Source: Nocardia vaccinii NBRC 15922 (lineage in GTDB: Bacteria; Actinomycetota; Actinomycetes; Mycobacteriales; Mycobacteriaceae). Taken from it: DNA of 64,000 nucleotides. Positions 20,599-29,506 of this stretch are shown here, piece after piece. The first letter of the stretch is position 1. Each line of letters starts with the position of its first letter. Made by a program: the position numbers and the translations under genes. The stretch covers positions 124,001-188,000 of the forward strand of contig NZ_BDCC01000037.1 of NCBI RefSeq assembly GCF_001613305.1. The letters run 5' to 3'. Under the pieces are notes generated by a model, which was given only the letters and a program-made list of their open reading frames with translations, was not told the DNA's origin and searched no databases.

Positions 20599-21726
20599 TC
20601 AGAGGGCGGTCAGCCCGTGCGGGCGGTGGTTGACCGATTCGCGGCCGTCCTCGGTGACGATGACGATGTCCTCGATGCGAGCGCCCCATTCGCCCGGGAA
20701 GTAGATGCCGGGTTCGATGCTGAAGGCCATGCCGGGCTCGAGGACGATGTCGTTACCGGAGACGATGTAAGGCTCCTCGTGGACCGAAAGACCGATGCCG
20801 TGTCCGGTGCGGTGGATGAAGGCATCACCCAATCCCGCCTGCGCCAACACATTTCGCGCGGCGGCGTCGATCGATTCGGCGCTCACGCCGGGGCGTACGG
20901 CCGCGACGGCCGCCGCCTGGGCCTGTTCGAGCACCGCGACGCGTTCGGCGATCTCCGGGGCCGGCTCGCCGACGACGTAGGTGCGGGTGGAATCGGAGTA
21001 GTACCCGGGCTCGACCGGGCCGCCGATGTCCACGACCACCACATCGCCGGATTCGATCGTGCGCTCGGACTCCTCGTGATGCGGACTCGCACCGTTCGGC
21101 CCGCTGCCGACGATGACGAAGGCGGCCTCGGTATGCCCCTCCTGCACGATCGCGGCCCGGATGTCGGCGGCCACCTCGGCCTCGGTACGTCCCGCGCGCA
21201 ACCACTCCCCGACCCGTGCGTGCACCCGATCGATCGCCGCGCCCGCACGGCGCAGCGCGTCGATCTCACTGGCGTCCTTGCGCATTCGCAACTGCCGCAG
21301 CACGGGCGTGGCCGAAACCGGCAGAGCGTTGAGCGCATCCGCGATCGGCAGCAGGTGCAGTGCCGGCATGGCATCGGCGACCGCGACCCGCGCCCCGGCG
21401 TTCAGCGTCGACTTGACGGTCCGGTACGGATTCACCCCGTCGACCCAATCGATGATCCGCAGCCCGAGAGCGCCCGCCGCCGAACCGGCCAGACCGGCCA
21501 GTTCCAGCTTCGGCACGACCACCGACGGCGTCTCACCGCTGGCGGGCACCAACAGACAGGTCAGCCGCTCGAACGACTGCGCGCGGGACCCGATCAGATA
21601 CTCCAGATCCGGGCCCGGCGTGATCAGCAACGCGTCCAGATGTGCGGCGCGTACCAGTTCCGCCGCCCGCTCCAACCGGCTTCCGTACACCTCGGCCTCG
21701 AACCGTGATTCCGTATGCGCGCTCAT
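20599..21726 (-). CDS. pepE: M24B-family Xaa-Pro dipeptidase / aminopeptidase P, PepE-like
   Basis: The protein has 375 residues from the ATG at 21726; the frame extends to 21834 but the extra residues look non-coding and would overlap the exonuclease gene. The N-terminal creatinase-like domain is followed by the M24 catalytic domain with metal ligands in VVVVDIGGPV, YYSDSTRTY, HRTGHGIGLSVHEEP, FSIEPGIYF and ARIEDIVIVTEDG. It should cleave dipeptides with Pro at the second position. TACCGT is 8 nt from the start. In M. tuberculosis the same neighbour is annotated pepE (Rv2089c). Confidence 0.88.
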   Translation of the reverse strand: MSAHTESRFEAEVYGSRLERAAELVRAAHLDALLITPGPDLEYLIGSRAQSFERLTCLLVPASGETPSVVVPKLELAGLAGSAAGALGLRIIDWVDGVNPYRTVKSTLNAGARVAVADAMPALHLLPIADALNALPVSATPVLRQLRMRKDASEIDALRRAGAAIDRVHARVGEWLRAGRTEAEVAADIRAAIVQEGHTEAAFVIVGSGPNGASPHHEESERTIESGDVVVVDIGGPVEPGYYSDSTRTYVVGEPAPEIAERVAVLEQAQAAAVAAVRPGVSAESIDAAARNVLAQAGLGDAFIHRTGHGIGLSVHEEPYIVSGNDIVLEPGMAFSIEPGIYFPGEWGARIEDIVIVTEDGRESVNHRPHGLTAL

Positions 21727-21824
21727 GGTGATCAACGGTACGCGTTCGGGCGAGTCGCGACGCGGGATACCAGGGGCGCTCACCCGGCCCGCATTGTCGG
21801 ACCGACCGGGTAGCGTCTGCAGCC

Positions 21825-22793
21825 ATGAGCTCACCCGCCCCCGGTCCGCTGCTGCTGCTCGACGGCGCCAGCCTGTGGTTCCGCGCCTTCTACGCGATCC
21901 CGGAGAAGATCACCGCGCCCGGCGGCCGGCCGGTCAACGCGCTGCGCGGATTCACCGACATGGTGGCGGCACTGATCACCAGGCATTCCCCCACGCGGCT
22001 GGTGGTTTGCCTGGACCTGAACTGGCGCCCGCAGTTCCGGGTCGAGTTGATCCCGTCGTACAAGGCCCACCGCCTCGACCAGTCGGTGGATGCGGATCCC
22101 GGCGCCGAGGAGGTGCCGGACAATCTCACCCCGCAGGTCGACATGATCCTCGAGGTACTCGAGGCCGCGGGTATCGCAACCGCGGGTGCGCAGGGCCTCG
22201 AGGCCGACGACGTGATCGGAACCCTGGCCACCCGCGAGTCCACCGACGAGGTCGTCGTCGTCAGCGGCGACCGCGATCTGCTCCAGCTGGTCCGCGACGA
22301 TCCGCAGCCCCCCGTGCGGGTCTTCTACGTAGGTCGCGGCCTGGCCAAGGCCGAACTGTTCGGCCCCGCCGAGGTCGCCGCGAAATACGGTGTCCCACAA
22401 GATAATGCGGGCCCCGCCTATGCGGATATGGCCACTCTCCGCGGCGATGCCTCCGACGGTCTCCCCGGCGTAGCGGGCATCGGCGACAAATCCGCCGCCA
22501 CCCTGATCTCCCGCTTCGGCACCCTGGAGGCTCTCGTGGCCGCCGCCTCCGACCCCGATTCCGACCTGGCCCGGGGCATTCGCAACAAATTGACCGCCGC
22601 CGGGGACTATCTGAAGGCCGCCGCCCCCGTGGTCCGTGTGGTCCGCGACGCCGAGGTAACCCTCTCCCGCCCCGACACCCTCCCTGCCACCCCCGCAGAT
22701 CCCGGCCGCCTCCGCACCCTCGCCACCACCTACAACACCGAAAGCCCCATCAAGCGCCTGATCACCGCCCTCGAAACCAACGCCGCCCGCTAG
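21825..22793 (+). CDS. 5'-3' exonuclease (Pol I N-terminal nuclease-like)
   Basis: The protein has 322 residues, the stand-alone form of the 5' nuclease domain of DNA polymerase I. LLLLDGASLWFRAFYAIPE starts the metal-binding core; acidic clusters follow at GLEADDVIGTLA and VVVSGDRDLLQLV, and GLPGVAGIGDKSAATLI is the helix-hairpin-helix. TAGCGT lies 8 nt before the ATG. It removes RNA primers or flaps, or acts in repair beside PolA. Synteny with Rv2090. Confidence 0.9.
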   Translation: MSSPAPGPLLLLDGASLWFRAFYAIPEKITAPGGRPVNALRGFTDMVAALITRHSPTRLVVCLDLNWRPQFRVELIPSYKAHRLDQSVDADPGAEEVPDNLTPQVDMILEVLEAAGIATAGAQGLEADDVIGTLATRESTDEVVVVSGDRDLLQLVRDDPQPPVRVFYVGRGLAKAELFGPAEVAAKYGVPQDNAGPAYADMATLRGDASDGLPGVAGIGDKSAATLISRFGTLEALVAAASDPDSDLARGIRNKLTAAGDYLKAAAPVVRVVRDAEVTLSRPDTLPATPADPGRLRTLATTYNTESPIKRLITALETNAAR

Positions 22794-23194
22794 GCGTCGA
22801 GCCCTGACGCGCCAGTCACCTGCCCCTGGCCCCGAATCCACGGCGAGCCAACCGATTCCACGCCACTTTCCGTAAGCCCGAAAACGCCTCTACGTCGAAA
22901 TGATGCACTGGAAGACTCGAAAAGTCATGCTGCACAATTCTTTTCGCAGCGCCATGTCGTTAACACCGATACAAACTCGACGGACCACGACGCTCTCGTA
23001 AAGCGATAGCCCTGCACAGCGGGCCATCGGGGTAGCAACTCCGCAATCCCAACCCGTCACGCAGATGCCGGCACCCCAACGCTTTTCAACACAATCCGGC
23101 AGTCCGCAACTTCCCCGGTAGAGATGAAAACCGCACCCCCAAGCAGTCAGACCAGGAAACACGCCCACCCCCAGGGGTTTTTGCCCAAGCCTGC
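22794..23194. other. Gene-poor interval left of the IS element
   Basis: Roughly 400 bp with lower GC and no convincing gene. A 115-codon frame on the minus strand (22890-23237) has an odd Cys/Trp/Gly-rich composition and no ribosome-binding site. I see no tRNA and no promoter with a following gene. Confidence 0.6.
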
Positions 23195-23235
23195 GCCGAA
23201 AACTCGCCGAAGCGAAGCGAGGCGAAAGGAAACGC
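23195..23235. repeat. GCCGAAAAC...GCGAAGCGAGGC repeat, left copy
   Basis: This segment starts GCCGAAAACTCGCCGAAGCG and ends in GAGGCGAAAGG. It closely resembles the two tandem units to the right of the IS (24398-24479), with the same order of a GAAAAC block, a CCGCAGCGAAGCG-like block and a GAGGC block. The IS appears to have landed among copies of an intergenic repeat. Confidence 0.55.
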
Positions 23236-23319
23236 ACCCAGCGGCGAAGCGTCTCGGTCCCGCCGGAAATCGCCCGCGAAGCGAAGGCTCAACAACGCCA
23301 ACCCCAAGGTTTTCGGCGC

Positions 23320-23384
23320 GGCTCGTCGTTCAGCCCTCGAAGCGCATGGCCGAAGGCCGAGTCTCGAGGGCTGAACGACGAGCC
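23320..23384. repeat. Perfect 21-bp inverted repeat abutting the IS target site
   Basis: Arms at 23320-23340 and 23364-23384 (starting GGCTCGTCGTTCAGCCCTCG) are exact reverse complements. The 23-nt loop contains a small hairpin, GGCC-GAA-GGCC. The right arm ends directly at the TTA target duplication of the IS. It could be a terminator or part of an older element; no gene ends close enough to be an obvious client. Confidence 0.75.
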
Positions 23385-23387
23385 TTA

Positions 23388-24390
23388 GAGAGCATCTGAG
23401 AACTCAATCTGCTGGCCCGCTGTCGCGGGCCAGTCGCCGGGTGAGGGCGTGAATGGCGGCGATGTAGACGATGGCTTCGTGGTGATCGGGGCGGGTCTCG
23501 TAGTCTCGGACGGTTCGCCGGTGTTTGGCCAGCCATCCGAAGCTGCGTTCGACGACCCACCGGCGGGGCAGGACCTCAAACCCGGTTGCTGTGTCGACGC
23601 GTTTGACGATCTGAACGGTCAGTGCCAGAACGGATTTCGCCCATACAAGCAGTCGCCCGGCGTAGCCGCCGTCGGCGAACACCAGCGAGACGGTGGCGAA
23701 GCGAGCTCGCAGCGCGGTCAGCAGCCGGTGCGCGGCGTCGCGGTCCTGGATCGAGGCGGCGGTCACTACGACCGCCAGCAGTAGCCCGCTGGTGTCGGTG
23801 GCGATGTGGCGTTTGCGGCCCTTGATCTTCTTGCCCGCGTCGTAGCCGGTCGTGGCCCTGGCCGCGGTGTCGGCGCCGCGGACGGTCTGCGAGTCGATCA
23901 CTGCGGCCCTGGGCTGCGCCGCCCGTCCGGCTCGCACCCGTGCCCGGTCCCGCAGCATGTCGTGGATGCGTTGCCATGCACCGGATTTCGTCCACCGCCG
24001 GTAGATGTCGTAGACGGTTTTCGCGGGTGGAAAGTCGTGGGGTAACTGTGCCCAGGCGATCCCGCCGCGTATCAGGTAGAAGATCGCGTCCAGCACCAGC
24101 CGGCGGGGCCATTTCTCCGGGCGCCCGCCCTGGCCTGCGGTGTTGCCCGGCGGCGGTAGCAGCGGCCGCAGTAGCGCCCACTGCCGATCGGTCAGCGATG
24201 AGGACGGGTAGAACCGGCACTTCGGCGACGTGCCGTGGGCCGGGCACGACGAACACGAGCAGGTAAGCGACACTGACACAGGGACTCTCGGGTTACGACA
24301 GGATGGTGTGGTAACCCCCAGTCGTACCGGGAGTCCCTCTACATATCAGGCATCACACGCCGACCACATACCGAGTTCTCAGATGCTCTC
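23388..24390 (-). mobile_element. IS5-family insertion sequence, complete (1003 bp)
   Basis: Perfect 18-bp terminal inverted repeats (GAGAGCATCTGAGAACTC at 23388-23405 and its complement at 24373-24390) enclose one transposase gene. The trinucleotide TTA flanks both ends (23385-23387, 24391-24393), consistent with a TNA target duplication as in the IS1031 group of the IS5 family. Intact ends and an open transposase frame suggest recent insertion. Confidence 0.92.
23404..24279 (-). CDS. IS5-family DDE transposase
   Basis: The protein has 291 residues. A Cys-rich start is followed by the DUF4096-like N-terminal domain (LTDRQWALLRPLLPP). The DDE catalytic triad can be placed at Asp129 (AAVIDSQTVRG), Asp203 (LVFADGGYAG) and Glu244 (RWVVERSFGWL), the last in the YREK-like region with downstream HRRTVRDYE. 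There is no frameshift or stop. The gene fills almost the whole element and is read from the right end leftward. Confidence 0.92.
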   Translation of the reverse strand: MSVSLTCSCSSCPAHGTSPKCRFYPSSSLTDRQWALLRPLLPPPGNTAGQGGRPEKWPRRLVLDAIFYLIRGGIAWAQLPHDFPPAKTVYDIYRRWTKSGAWQRIHDMLRDRARVRAGRAAQPRAAVIDSQTVRGADTAARATTGYDAGKKIKGRKRHIATDTSGLLLAVVVTAASIQDRDAAHRLLTALRARFATVSLVFADGGYAGRLLVWAKSVLALTVQIVKRVDTATGFEVLPRRWVVERSFGWLAKHRRTVRDYETRPDHHEAIVYIAAIHALTRRLARDSGPAD

Positions 24391-24397
24391 TTACAGC

Positions 24398-24479
24398 GCC
24401 GAAAACCCCGCCGCAGCGAAGCGGAGGCCAAAAATGCAGCCGAAAACCCCACCGCAGCGAAGCGGAGGCCAAGAACCCA
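24398..24479. repeat. Two tandem 41-bp units right of the IS
   Basis: Units at 24398-24438 and 24439-24479 both begin GCCGAAAACCCC and contain CCGCAGCGAAGCGGAGGCCA; they differ at a few positions, mainly the last nine. A related copy lies left of the IS at 23195. They sit just after the stop of the DUF4333 gene (minus strand) and could act as transcript ends or protein-binding sites. Confidence 0.65.
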
Positions 24480-24480
24480 G

Positions 24481-25200
24481 CTAATTCGGGCGGCCGACCT
24501 CGTAGGTGCCGTCGGACTTCGTGACCTTGATCGTCACGCTCTTCTGTTCACCGCCCACCTTGAGTGAACAGGTGAACGTCTTGCCGACCTCCACCTTCTG
24601 CCCGGACGGGCAGCTGACGTTCTGTACGTCGTCGATACCGTAGGAATCCTTGAGCACCTTCTGCACACCGGACTGCACGGCACTGTTGTCCAGCTTGTCG
24701 CTGCCGAGGAAGACTACGGCCAGCACCACGACGACCACGATGACGACGACCGCGCCGATCCCGCCGCCGATGATCAGGCCGCGACGAGACTTCTTACCGG
24801 TGGGCTGCAGCGAGGACTGCTGCTCCTGATTCCACTGGCCGGACTGGTTCCACTGCTGCGGCTGCTGCGGCGGCTGACCCCACTGCTGCTGGGTCGCCTC
24901 CCACGGCTGCGGCTGCGCGGGCTGCTGCTGCGGCCACGACGTCGCGCTGCCCTGTCCCCACTGCTGCTGACCGGGCTGTTGACCACCCCACTGCTGCTGC
25001 GTCGGGTCGGCGTTGCCGGTGGCCTGCGCCGGCCAGGATGCCTGCCCGGACTGACTCCACTGCTGCTGACCGGCCGGTTGCTGACCACCCCATTGCTGCG
25101 TCGGGTCGGCGGGCTGCTGACCGGTCCACTGCTGAGTCGGATCGCTACTGTGTCCCTCCCCTGGACCAGGGGTATCGTTCGGTCCGTACGGGCCGCTCAT
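24481..25200 (-). CDS. DUF4333 membrane-anchored protein with Gln/Trp/Pro-rich N-terminus
   Basis: The protein has 239 residues from the ATG at 25200, which follows GTGGAGGCAGG. Residues 1 to about 130 are low complexity with repeated QQWGGQQPA, QQQWGQ and PTQQW units. A basic stretch (GKKSRRG) and a single transmembrane helix follow at about 138-162. The extracytoplasmic part (about 165-239) has the DUF4333 pattern with two Cys (NVSCPSGQKVEVGKTFTCSL) likely to form a disulfide. Function unknown; this domain is common in actinobacterial envelope proteins. Confidence 0.82.
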   Translation of the reverse strand: MSGPYGPNDTPGPGEGHSSDPTQQWTGQQPADPTQQWGGQQPAGQQQWSQSGQASWPAQATGNADPTQQQWGGQQPGQQQWGQGSATSWPQQQPAQPQPWEATQQQWGQPPQQPQQWNQSGQWNQEQQSSLQPTGKKSRRGLIIGGGIGAVVVIVVVVVLAVVFLGSDKLDNSAVQSGVQKVLKDSYGIDDVQNVSCPSGQKVEVGKTFTCSLKVGGEQKSVTIKVTKSDGTYEVGRPN

Positions 25201-25385
25201 CTGCCTGCCTCCACTCGTCGTCCTACACACGCTTGCCCCCCGCGTGAGGTCGTCAGTCGCTCACCACGGTCGGTACTCGCAAGCATCAAATCACAGTCGA
25301 GCGCAGTCTGTTCGCATTGGCTGTGTCTGATCGCGTGCGCACCGCAGCGGCAGGTCCTGTCGATCATTCCCACACTTCCCGCCGC

Positions 25386-28079
25386 TCACGCCGAGTCGAC
25401 CGCAACCACACCGCGACGGATGGCACGGACCGCTTTGGCCGCCGTTCCCGCCACTTCCACATCGTCGGCGGTGTTGTGGATCTGGTCGAGCAGATCGATC
25501 ACCTGACGGCACCAGCGCACGAAATCACCGGCCGAGAGCGCATTGCCCTGATCGCCGCTGGCCAGCAGGGATTCGGCCAGTCCGTCGCCACGGGCCCACT
25601 TGTGCAGCCCCGTGACGAATCCCAGGTCCGGTTCCCGGGTCGGGGTCAGCTTGTGCTGGGCCTCGTCGGTGCGCAGATCACTCCAGACGGCCATGGTCGC
25701 CGCGACCGCGCGCCGGATCGGGGCCGTCGGCCCTGCCGGGCCCAAATAGCCTGTGTCCTGGCGTGATTCGTATACCAGCATCGACACCACCGCGGCCAGT
25801 TCGGCCGGTCCGAGACCGCGCCAGACACCCTGCCGCAAGCATTCGGCGACGACCAGGTCGGCCTCGGTGTAGATGCGCGCGAGCCGACGGCCGTCGGCGG
25901 TGACCTCTCCCGCCTCGTCCACGTAGCCGCGATCGGTGAGCAGTTCCACGATGCGATCGAAGGTGCGGGCCAACGAATTCGTCGCCGCGGAGACTTTCTG
26001 GCGCATCGCCTCGGTCTCGCGTTGCACGCGGTTGTAGCGCTCGCCGACGCGCGCCAACTGCTCCCGGTCCGGCCGCGAATGCGCCGGATGCGAGCGCAGC
26101 GCGCGTCGCAAGGTGGCCAGCTCCCGATCCTCGCCACCCTTGGCCTTGGTACCGCGACGCTGCCGTCCGGGCGGGGTGATACCGGTGCTGCGCAGGGCCG
26201 AGGCGAGGTCGCGACGGGTGCGGGCGGTGCGGTGGTCGACGTGCCGCGGCAGCCGCATCCGGCCCAGCGGCTGCGCGGGCGTCGGGAAGTCGGCCGCGGA
26301 GATGCGCCCGGCCCACTTGTCCTCGGTGAGCACGAGCGGACGCGGATCACCCGGGGACTGATCGGGTTCCAGGATCACCGCCAGCCCCTGCCGTCGCCCG
26401 CTCGGGATGGCCACCACGTCACCGCGTCGCAGCGAGGTCAGCGCCGCCACCGCTGCGCCGCGACGATCGGCGCGACCCTGCCGCTCGATATCGCGCTCGC
26501 GCTGGGAGATGCGTTCCCGCAGCGACATGTATTCCAGGAATCCGTCGTGATCGATCTGCGACCGCAGTTTGCGCATCTGGCCTTCGTTGCGCTCGATCCC
26601 GCGCACCAGACCGACCACCGAGCGGTCCGCCTGGAACTGCGCGAACGAGCGTTCCAGCAGCGCCCGGGATTCCTTGGCGCCCATCCGGTCGATGAGGTTG
26701 ATCGACATGTTGTATCCGGGGCGGAACGAGCTGCGCAGCGGATAGGTGCGGGTCGACGCCAGACCCGCGACGGCACTGGTGTCCACGTCGGGGTGCCACA
26801 CCACCACCGCGTGTCCCTCGACGTCGATGCCGCGCCGCCCGGCCCGCCCCGTGAGCTGCGTGTACTCCCCCGGCGTCAGCTCGGCGTGCGATTCGCCGTT
26901 GAATTTGACCAGCCGCTCCAAGACCACCGTGCGTGCGGGCATGTTGATACCCAAAGCCAATGTCTCCGTGGCGAATACGGCCCGAACCAGGCCGTTGACG
27001 AACAACTCCTCCACGGTGTGCCGGAAGGCGGGCAGCATACCGGCGTGGTGCGCGGCCAGGCCGCGGAACAGCCCCTCGCGCCACTCCCAGTACCCGAGCA
27101 CCTCGAGGTCCGCGCGCGGCAGATCGCCGGTATGCGCGTCGATGATCTCCGCGATGCGCTCGTGGTCGTCCTCGCGGCTCAGATCCAGCCGGGAACGCAG
27201 GCACTGCGCGAGCGCGCCGTCGCAGCCCGCGCGGGAGAAGATGAACGTGATCGCCGGGAGCAACCCCTCCTCGTCCAGCCGCGCCAGCATCTCCGGGCGG
27301 TGCACCGGGCGGAAGTCGCGACGCGGGCCGCCGCGGTGCCGCGGGCCGCTCCAGCCGTTCATCCGGTCGGCTTCCTCGCGGTGCTTGATGTACCGCACCA
27401 GATCCTCGTCGACGACGATCTTCTGATCACTGGACTTCTGGTCGAACAGATCGAACATCCGCCGCCCGACCAGCACGTGCTGCCACAGCGGCACCGGCCG
27501 GGTCTCGTCCACGATGACCGCGGTATCCCCGCGCACGGTCTCCATCCAGGCGCCGAACTCCTCGGCATTGCTCACCGTCGCGGACAGGCTCACCAGCCGG
27601 ACGTCCGGCGGCAGATGCAGGATGACCTCCTCCCACACCGCCCCGCGGAAGCGGTCGGCCAGGTAGTGCACCTCGTCCATGACGACGTACGACAAACCCT
27701 GCAACGCGTCCGAGCTCGCGTACAGCATGTTCCGCAGCACCTCGGTGGTCATCACCACCACCGGCGCGTCCGGATGCAGCGACTGATCGCCGGTGAGCAG
27801 ACCCACCTGACCTCGGCCGTAACGCTCCACCAGATCGGCGTACTTCTGATTCGACAACGCTTTGATCGGAGTCGTATAGAAACACTTGCCACCCGCGGCC
27901 CGGGCCAGATGGACCGCGAACTCACCGACGACGGTCTTACCGGCCCCGGTGGGCGCACATACGAGCACGCTGTGTCCGTCCTGCAGCGCCTCGCACGCCT
28001 GCTGCTGGAACGGGTCGAGCGTGAATGTCAGTTCAGCGGCGAATGCCGCGAGTTCGCCGATCGGCGACCGTTGTGCCAC
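25386..28079 (-). CDS. helY: Superfamily 2 RNA helicase HelY (Ski2/Mtr4-like)
   Basis: The protein has 897 residues. Helicase motifs in order: Walker A VCAPTGAGKTVVGEF (about 38-52), DEVH box YVVMDEVHYLADR, SLSATVSN, ATETLALGINMPAR and QLTGRAGRRGID. The C-terminal half has the rRNA-processing arch and DSHCT domain. It is the last gene of the pafB-pafC-panE-tatA-tatC-helY operon; its GTG is 3 bp after the tatC stop and a GAGGAG ribosome-binding site overlaps that stop. Likely acts in RNA unwinding and turnover. Confidence 0.93.
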   Translation of the reverse strand: MAQRSPIGELAAFAAELTFTLDPFQQQACEALQDGHSVLVCAPTGAGKTVVGEFAVHLARAAGGKCFYTTPIKALSNQKYADLVERYGRGQVGLLTGDQSLHPDAPVVVMTTEVLRNMLYASSDALQGLSYVVMDEVHYLADRFRGAVWEEVILHLPPDVRLVSLSATVSNAEEFGAWMETVRGDTAVIVDETRPVPLWQHVLVGRRMFDLFDQKSSDQKIVVDEDLVRYIKHREEADRMNGWSGPRHRGGPRRDFRPVHRPEMLARLDEEGLLPAITFIFSRAGCDGALAQCLRSRLDLSREDDHERIAEIIDAHTGDLPRADLEVLGYWEWREGLFRGLAAHHAGMLPAFRHTVEELFVNGLVRAVFATETLALGINMPARTVVLERLVKFNGESHAELTPGEYTQLTGRAGRRGIDVEGHAVVVWHPDVDTSAVAGLASTRTYPLRSSFRPGYNMSINLIDRMGAKESRALLERSFAQFQADRSVVGLVRGIERNEGQMRKLRSQIDHDGFLEYMSLRERISQRERDIERQGRADRRGAAVAALTSLRRGDVVAIPSGRRQGLAVILEPDQSPGDPRPLVLTEDKWAGRISAADFPTPAQPLGRMRLPRHVDHRTARTRRDLASALRSTGITPPGRQRRGTKAKGGEDRELATLRRALRSHPAHSRPDREQLARVGERYNRVQRETEAMRQKVSAATNSLARTFDRIVELLTDRGYVDEAGEVTADGRRLARIYTEADLVVAECLRQGVWRGLGPAELAAVVSMLVYESRQDTGYLGPAGPTAPIRRAVAATMAVWSDLRTDEAQHKLTPTREPDLGFVTGLHKWARGDGLAESLLASGDQGNALSAGDFVRWCRQVIDLLDQIHNTADDVEVAGTAAKAVRAIRRGVVAVDSA

Positions 28080-28082
28080 TCC

Positions 28083-29072
28083 TCAGAGCGTATCGGAGTA
28101 GTCCGACACTGGGCGCGGTGTTTTCTCCGAGGCGCCGGGCAGGATCGTCGCCGCCGGATCGATCGGCTGCGCCGGGCCCACCGGCTCCACCTGCCCGACC
28201 GCGTCGGTTCCGGTGAGCGGAGATGCCTGGTCGTCGGACAGCCCGCTCCAGTCCTCCCGCAGCCGCGCACGCCGCTTGTCGTTGATCCGGGACACCTGCA
28301 CCGCGACCTCGAACAGGACGGTCAGCGCGCAGGCCAGTGCCAGCATGGAAAACGGGTCCTGGGGTGTGACGATGGCGGCGAAGACGAACAGTCCGAAGAC
28401 CATTCCGCGCCGCCACTTCTTGAGCCGCTCGTAGGTGAGCACACCGATGGCGTTGAGCCCGACGATCAGCAGCGGCGTCTCGAAACTGACGCCGAAGATG
28501 ATCAGCAGTTTGATGATGAACCCGAAATACTGGGTACCGCTCAACGCGGTGATCTGGACGTTGTTGCCGATCGACATCAGGAACCGCAGCGCGTGGGCGA
28601 CCACCCAGTACGCCAGCAGCGCGCCGACCACGAACAGCAGCGCTCCGGAGGTCACGAAACCGATGGCGTACTTGCGTTCCTTGGCGTACAGGCCGGGGGT
28701 GACGAACCCCCAGATCTGATACAGCCACACCGGGCTGGCCAGCACGATTCCCGCGGTCAAGCCGACCTTGAACCGGAGCATGAACTGCTCGAACGGCGCG
28801 GTCGCCAGCAGCCGGCAGGCGCCGTCGACGCTCAGATTCGCCCGGGACGAGGCGGGCAGCGAACAGTAGGGTCCGCGCAGAATATCGCCCAGACTGTGCA
28901 CGCCGAGGAATCCGTACTGGTACCACAGGAAGCCCAGCACGGTGGTGAGGCCGACGGCCAGCAGCGCCTTGAGCAGCCGCGAGCGCAACTCCTCGAGATG
29001 TTCGACCAACGACATCGTGCCGTCGGGATTCGTTCTACGTCGGCTGTGCCGGGGGTCGAACGGAATGCGCAT
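28083..29072 (-). CDS. tatC: Twin-arginine translocase subunit TatC
   Basis: The protein has 329 residues from the ATG at 29072; an upstream TTG-initiated extension is unlikely. TatC is the six-helix membrane receptor for twin-arginine signal peptides. The N-terminal MSLVEHLEELRSRLLKALL is the family signature, and FVTPGLYAKERKYAI, FGVSFETPLLIVGLNAIGVL and VTPQDPFSMLALACAL are conserved loops and helices. The Pro-rich tail after about 270 is a cytoplasmic extension. tatA lies 105 bp upstream. Confidence 0.95.
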   Translation of the reverse strand: MRIPFDPRHSRRRTNPDGTMSLVEHLEELRSRLLKALLAVGLTTVLGFLWYQYGFLGVHSLGDILRGPYCSLPASSRANLSVDGACRLLATAPFEQFMLRFKVGLTAGIVLASPVWLYQIWGFVTPGLYAKERKYAIGFVTSGALLFVVGALLAYWVVAHALRFLMSIGNNVQITALSGTQYFGFIIKLLIIFGVSFETPLLIVGLNAIGVLTYERLKKWRRGMVFGLFVFAAIVTPQDPFSMLALACALTVLFEVAVQVSRINDKRRARLREDWSGLSDDQASPLTGTDAVGQVEPVGPAQPIDPAATILPGASEKTPRPVSDYSDTL

Positions 29073-29177
29073 GGATTCTGAAAGCCTCGCTGCTCGCCGG
29101 ACGCCGGACCTGAGCGACTCGCCCAACGCCGTGATCCGGTATATCCCGGTTCGGCGCGGGCAGAGCCGACCTCTCGG

Positions 29178-29444
29178 CTAAGCCTTGTGCACTTCCGGAT
29201 TCGGCTGGGCCTGCGGAGCGGGCTGGACCGGCTGCGAAGTGGGCAACTCCTGCGGGGCCGGCGCGGGAGCGGGCTGCTGCTGCGCAGGCTGCGAACTCTC
29301 GGACTGCATCTCGCTCATCTCGCTCTTGAAGATGCGCAACGAACGTCCGAGGCCACGAGCCGCGTCGGGCAGCCGCCTGGCACCGAACAGCACCAGCACC
29401 AGGACCGCGATGATGATCCAGTGTGTCGGGCCGAATGTACCCAT
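29178..29444 (-). CDS. tatA: Twin-arginine translocase subunit TatA
   Basis: The protein has 88 residues: an N-terminal helix (THWIIIAVLVLVLFGARRLP) followed by the amphipathic helix DAARGLGRSLRIFKSEM and a Gln/Pro/Ala-rich tail. TatA multimers form the translocation path for folded proteins. GGAGG precedes the ATG. It lies between panE and tatC in the same operon. Confidence 0.95.
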   Translation of the reverse strand: MGTFGPTHWIIIAVLVLVLFGARRLPDAARGLGRSLRIFKSEMSEMQSESSQPAQQQPAPAPAPQELPTSQPVQPAPQAQPNPEVHKA

Positions 29445-29506
29445 CGATTACCTCCAAAACTGTGGTAGATCCGATGTTACCGGACCAGGAAGAACGATAA
29501 CGCCCG

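Noticed and set aside
22890..23237. 115-codon frame on the minus strand left of the IS
   Set aside because: Cys/Trp/Gly-rich, no ribosome-binding site, and it runs through the intergenic repeat.
26022..29081. Open frame of 1019 codons on the plus strand across helY and tatC
   Set aside because: It is antisense to two well-supported genes and its His/Arg/Gln-rich composition is the usual by-product of high-GC third positions.
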